Made by a program: the position numbers and the translations under genes. 16,911 bases of DNA from Lentisphaeria bacterium UBA1784 (GTDB taxonomy: Bacteria; Verrucomicrobiota; Lentisphaeria; Victivallales; Victivallaceae): positions 2,770-19,680 of the forward strand of contig DCGG01000009.1 of the NCBI GenBank assembly GCA_002315455.1, written 5' to 3'. Positions 14,170-16,911 of the stretch are shown here, one piece after another. Below the pieces are notes generated by a model. That model saw only the letters and a program-made list of their open reading frames with translations, was not told the origin of the DNA and did not search any database. Within the stretch, counting starts at the first letter, position 1. Every line of letters starts with the position of its first letter.

Positions 14170-14709
14170 ATGAAGAAATGCTTGGTGATGCTGATGCTCG
14201 TTGCATCCGCGTTTTCCGCTGTTGCGGAAGGTCCCGTGCTGGACGGCGTCAAAGAGGAATATGGGATCTTCAAGGCGTCCTGGACACCGTTTCAGTTTGC
14301 GGTCACTCCGGCCCGTTATGGCCTGCTGTTCTCGTCGACCGCCGACGTTTACGGATTGGCGCTTGGCGTGTTCCTGCTGGAGCAGCAGTCTGCGGTGATT
14401 TCCGCGGCGCTCACCAGCGGGCAGAGCAAGAACTACGGACTTCAGTGCGCCGCCGTCACGATCACGGAGATGAACTATGGACTGGACGTCGGTGCCATGG
14501 TCAGTTTCATCCGCCGGAATTACGGTGTGCAGATCGGAGGGCTGAACGTGGAAGCGGACGGCGGTTCCCGCCGCAAGGATTTCGCTCCGGGAGCTCCCGG
14601 ATGCCAGATCGGCGTTTTCAACATCGGCCATGGCTTGCAGATCGGCGCGCTCAACTACAATCCGGATGCGCTGATCCCGGTTCTGCCGATTTTCAACTAC
14701 TCCAAATGA
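14170..14709 (+). CDS. Secreted GLQIG-repeat surface protein
   Basis: 179-residue exported protein. A signal peptide spans about residues 1-19 (KKCLVMLMLVASAFSAVA). The body is built of short imperfect beta repeats with the pattern (N)YG-hydrophobic-x-hydrophobic-G: YGLALGVF (61-68), NYGLQCAAV (88-96), NYGLDVGAM (102-110), NYGVQIGGLN (117-126), GCQIGVFN (144-151), GLQIGALNYN (155-164). It ends PVLPIFNYSK. This resembles the LA_2272-type surface repeat proteins described in Leptospira and found in PVC bacteria; their function is unknown. The family link is from memory of the repeat pattern. AGGAGA 6 bases before the ATG supports the start. The 15-base gap to the flavoenzyme gene suggests co-transcription. 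Confidence 0.75.
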   Translation: MKKCLVMLMLVASAFSAVAEGPVLDGVKEEYGIFKASWTPFQFAVTPARYGLLFSSTADVYGLALGVFLLEQQSAVISAALTSGQSKNYGLQCAAVTITEMNYGLDVGAMVSFIRRNYGVQIGGLNVEADGGSRRKDFAPGAPGCQIGVFNIGHGLQIGALNYNPDALIPVLPIFNYSK

Positions 14710-14770
14710 CGCTGCCGGCCTGACCGGAATACGAAATCTTCCCGCGATTGCGGGGCGGATTTGAAAATTT

Positions 14771-14816
14771 GATAGTGCGGGGTATGTTTTGTTTTTATTC
14801 TGCACTATCTTTTTTT
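14771..14816 (+). terminator. Inverted repeat with T-run: terminator or operator
   Basis: GATAGTGC (14771-14778) and GCACTATC (14802-14809) form a perfect 8-base inverted repeat around a 23-base T-rich loop, followed directly by T7 (14810-14816). As a terminator it would end the envelope operon 100 bases after its last stop. The large loop is unusual, so a two-half-site operator for the following glycosidase gene is the alternative. Confidence 0.45.
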
Positions 14817-14834
14817 GTGTTCCCGCAGTATAGT
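14806..14834 (+). promoter_or_regulatory. Weak candidate promoter for the glycoside hydrolase
   Basis: A TATAGT -10-like box (14829-14834) lies about 40 bases before the ATG at 14876, but the -35 position (14806-14811) reads TATCTT and overlaps the inverted repeat. A second option is TTGATA (14769-14774) with TTTATT (14793-14798), 18 bases apart. If either is used, the inverted repeat would overlap the promoter. Confidence 0.3.
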
Positions 14835-14875
14835 ATCCTCCGAACAAGGAATCACTTTGAACGACGGAGGTATCG

Positions 14876-16911
14876 ATGGAACGCCGGAAAATCTTTTTCG
14901 CTCTGCTCACGATGTTTGCGGCCGCGGCAACCCTCCCGGGAGCAGGCGCTCCGCCGGAACCGCAACTTGCCTACCCCAAGGTCCCGGAGTGTTTCCCCTC
15001 CGCCCGGACGCAGACGTATGAGGCCATCTGGATCCGCCACAACGAGCCCAATCCGCCCGACGACTCCCATCGTTTTTTCCGCAAATCGTTCGAACTGAAG
15101 AAGCCGCTGAAGCAGGCATCGCTCTATTGCATGTTTGACGATGGGCTGGTACTTTGGATCAACGGGAAGGTCCGTTCCCCCAAGGGGGGCGGGTACGCCG
15201 CGAAGAGGATCGACGCCACTCCGCTGTTGCGGCAGGGAAGGAATCTCATCGCCGCTGACCTTTTCAACGGACGTTCCGAATCCGGTCTGCTGTTGCGGCT
15301 TGAGTTGATTTATGAGGACGGTTCCGTGGAGAACGTTGTCAGCGGTCTCGACTGGAAGAGTTCCACTCTCCCCTGCTCCGGATGGGAAACGCCGGATTTC
15401 GATGATTCCGCATGGACTGCGGTCATCGCTGCCGGAGACGGGGTCAACAGCTCGCCATGGTTCACGTTCATCAAGGATCCCACCCCCATGCTCACCGCCG
15501 GGGACCTTGTGAAATATCGGCGCATTCAGGCGGAGGGCAGGAAGCGTCAGGAGGCAATCCTCTGTCAGCTCGCCAAGGAGAAGCCTGCGAAGGTGAGCCT
15601 TTTCTACAAAAAAGGCTATCCGTGGGTCCGCATCGGAAATCAGAGTTTCCCCGCGCTCATGTATCAGACTCCCTACTGGCACTTTGATTCGGCGCAGTTC
15701 ATCGAGCAGGTCTTCGGGTTTCAGGAGGCGAACTTCCGGCTCTATGGAACCGGCGTCTCGTTCCAGGAACTGTGGACCGGGCCCGGCAAACTGGACGAGG
15801 CGAAACTCTTCGGGAAACTGGGCCGCGCTCTCAATCTCGTCCCCGGCGGCTACTTCATGCTTGACGTCGAGATGTGGGCCCCCCGCTGGTGGCTGAAGGA
15901 AAATCCCGAGGCGCTGGTGCAGTACGGTACCCGTCCGGTGGATTGGGATTCCGACAAGACTCTCTTCAACAGTCCCGCCGCAAGTTATGCTTCGGAGAAG
16001 TGGCATCAGGATGCCGGCGAGATCCTCCGGCGCATCGTCGAGGCGGTGGAACGCTCCCCCTACGCCAGCCGGATCTGGGCCTACCGGCTGGATTCCGGGG
16101 TACACTACGAGTGGCACTACTACGGGATGGCGCAGGACGTTCCGGATACCGGGACCGCCATGACGAAACGCTTCCGTTCCTTCCTGCGGGAGCGCTACTG
16201 CAACGACGAATCCGCGCTGAAACAGGCGTGGCACGATTACTCCGTGACTTTTGACAACGCGCAGGTCCCCGGCGTTCAGTTGCGGCAGAAATTGGGATCC
16301 ATCTCCATGCGGAACGCCAAAGACGACCGTGCCGTGCTGGACTACCTCGCCCTGCACGGAAAGTTGACCGCCGATTCGCCGCTGTACTTCGACCGGATCG
16401 CCAAGAAGGCTTGCAACGGACGCGCCCTCGTGGGGAACTTTTACGGTTATTATTACGGCATGGCGTTTCCGGCGGAGGGGTGGCATCTGGAGACGGACCG
16501 CTACCTCAACGATCCTGCGGTGGACTTCACCGCGTCCCCCTACGCCTACGCACATTTCTTTCGGCGGCCCGGCGGCTCCGGCATCCCCCGGACCTTCACG
16601 GAGAGTTTCCGCATCCGCGGCAGGCAGGCGACGTTCCTTGAAGCGGACACCGGAACCAATCTCTCGGTCAATTATGATTCCCAGTACAGCACCGGCGCGG
16701 GCTCTGCAGTTAAACTGCTGACCCGGGACTTCGCACAGGCGCTGATCCGGGGGGCGGCGCTGTGGTACTTCGATTTCGGCAACTGCTGGTATGACGATCC
16801 GGTACTGATGGCGTACTTCAAAAAACTTCAGCCCATTCTGGAAAACGCCGGTGACTGTACCAGCGTGAGCAAGGTGGCGGTGGTGGGTGATTATTCCGGC
16901 GTCCCCTATCG
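14876..16911 (+). CDS. Secreted glycoside hydrolase, GH-A clan / GH42-like, 3' end missing
   Basis: 678 complete codons are present. A signal peptide spans about residues 1-25 (ERRKIFFALLTMFAAA, ending near GAGA). A galactose-binding-like jelly-roll domain covers about 45-180; it shows FFRKSFEL, FDDGLVLWINGK, DATPLLRQGRNLIAADLFN and the FDDSAW pattern seen at the N-terminus of rhamnosidase-like enzymes. A TIM-barrel-like catalytic part follows from about residue 245 (WVRIGNQSFPALMYQTPYW). RLDSGVHYEWHYYG (404-417) lies where GH42-type enzymes carry the acid/base, with E412 as a candidate, and FLEADTGTN has candidate nucleophile E589. These assignments are by analogy. GGAGG 5 bases before the ATG fixes the start. 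The sugar substrate is unknown; a beta-galactosidase-like activity is only a family-level guess. Confidence 0.78.
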   Translation, partial: MERRKIFFALLTMFAAAATLPGAGAPPEPQLAYPKVPECFPSARTQTYEAIWIRHNEPNPPDDSHRFFRKSFELKKPLKQASLYCMFDDGLVLWINGKVRSPKGGGYAAKRIDATPLLRQGRNLIAADLFNGRSESGLLLRLELIYEDGSVENVVSGLDWKSSTLPCSGWETPDFDDSAWTAVIAAGDGVNSSPWFTFIKDPTPMLTAGDLVKYRRIQAEGRKRQEAILCQLAKEKPAKVSLFYKKGYPWVRIGNQSFPALMYQTPYWHFDSAQFIEQVFGFQEANFRLYGTGVSFQELWTGPGKLDEAKLFGKLGRALNLVPGGYFMLDVEMWAPRWWLKENPEALVQYGTRPVDWDSDKTLFNSPAASYASEKWHQDAGEILRRIVEAVERSPYASRIWAYRLDSGVHYEWHYYGMAQDVPDTGTAMTKRFRSFLRERYCNDESALKQAWHDYSVTFDNAQVPGVQLRQKLGSISMRNAKDDRAVLDYLALHGKLTADSPLYFDRIAKKACNGRALVGNFYGYYYGMAFPAEGWHLETDRYLNDPAVDFTASPYAYAHFFRRPGGSGIPRTFTESFRIRGRQATFLEADTGTNLSVNYDSQYSTGAGSAVKLLTRDFAQALIRGAALWYFDFGNCWYDDPVLMAYFKKLQPILENAGDCTSVSKVAVVGDYSGVPY

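Noticed and set aside
14741..14754. CCCGC-GATT-GCGGG hairpin after the GLQIG-repeat gene
   Set aside because: No T-run follows and the stem is only five pairs; the inverted repeat at 14771 is the better terminator candidate.
13051..14910. Very long minus-strand open frame (619 codons) opposite the flavoenzyme and GLQIG-repeat genes
   Set aside because: It spans two well-supported plus-strand genes and the gap between them, has no recognisable domain, and has Arg/His/Gly-rich composition typical of an antisense shadow.
14852..16555. 567-codon minus-strand open frame opposite the glycosidase
   Set aside because: Shadow of the plus-strand gene, which has a signal peptide, SD and domain motifs; no motif is seen in the antisense product.

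Overview
The window is about 16.9 kb of dense bacterial DNA: moderately high GC, short intergenic gaps, purine-rich Shine-Dalgarno (SD) sites and sigma-70-like promoters. The gene set includes a large secreted glycoside hydrolase with an N-terminal jelly-roll domain, a GLQIG-type surface-repeat protein, TolB outside a tol-pal operon, and several secreted paralogues in tandem. This best fits a Gram-negative of the PVC superphylum, most likely Lentisphaerota (Victivallis-like). That placement is an inference from gene style, not a measurement. No tRNA, rRNA, CRISPR array, insertion sequence or phage gene was seen.

Layout. (1) Positions 1-3467, minus strand: a NifS-like PLP enzyme with a degraded active site, then tolB and folC. 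The tolB and folC frames overlap by 4 bases, and folC runs off the left edge. (2) Positions 3588-5110, plus strand and divergent from the first block: a canonical cysteine desulfurase (NifS) translationally coupled to a DUF493/YbeD-like small protein. A bidirectional hairpin terminator follows. (3) Positions 5187-6206, minus strand: a stand-alone class II (Ntn) glutamine amidotransferase. (4) Positions 6544-9098, plus strand: three tandem secreted histidine phosphatases with lysine-rich C-termini. An intrinsic terminator lies between copies 2 and 3, and another follows copy 3. (5) Positions 9364-14709, plus strand, a probable envelope operon: MsbA-type ABC exporter, HlyD-type membrane fusion protein, COG0170-type CTP-dependent lipid kinase, FabK/nitronate monooxygenase-like flavoenzyme, and a secreted GLQIG-repeat protein. 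(6) Positions 14876-16911, plus strand: the first 678 codons of a secreted glycoside hydrolase of the GH-A/GH42-like type, cut by the right edge.

How the parts fit. Block 2 is sulfur mobilisation. Block 5 looks like a lipid-linked export and envelope module, with lipid phosphorylation, possible enoyl-lipid reduction, an inner-membrane ABC pump and a periplasmic adaptor. Blocks 4 and 6 are secreted hydrolases and suggest scavenging of phosphate and sugars outside the cytoplasm. The parts most worth a second look are the phosphatase triplet with lysine tails, the NifS paralogue with an apparently leaderless transcript, the lone GlmS-type amidotransferase domain, and the lipid kinase coupled to an exporter. 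No single feature proves a new system.
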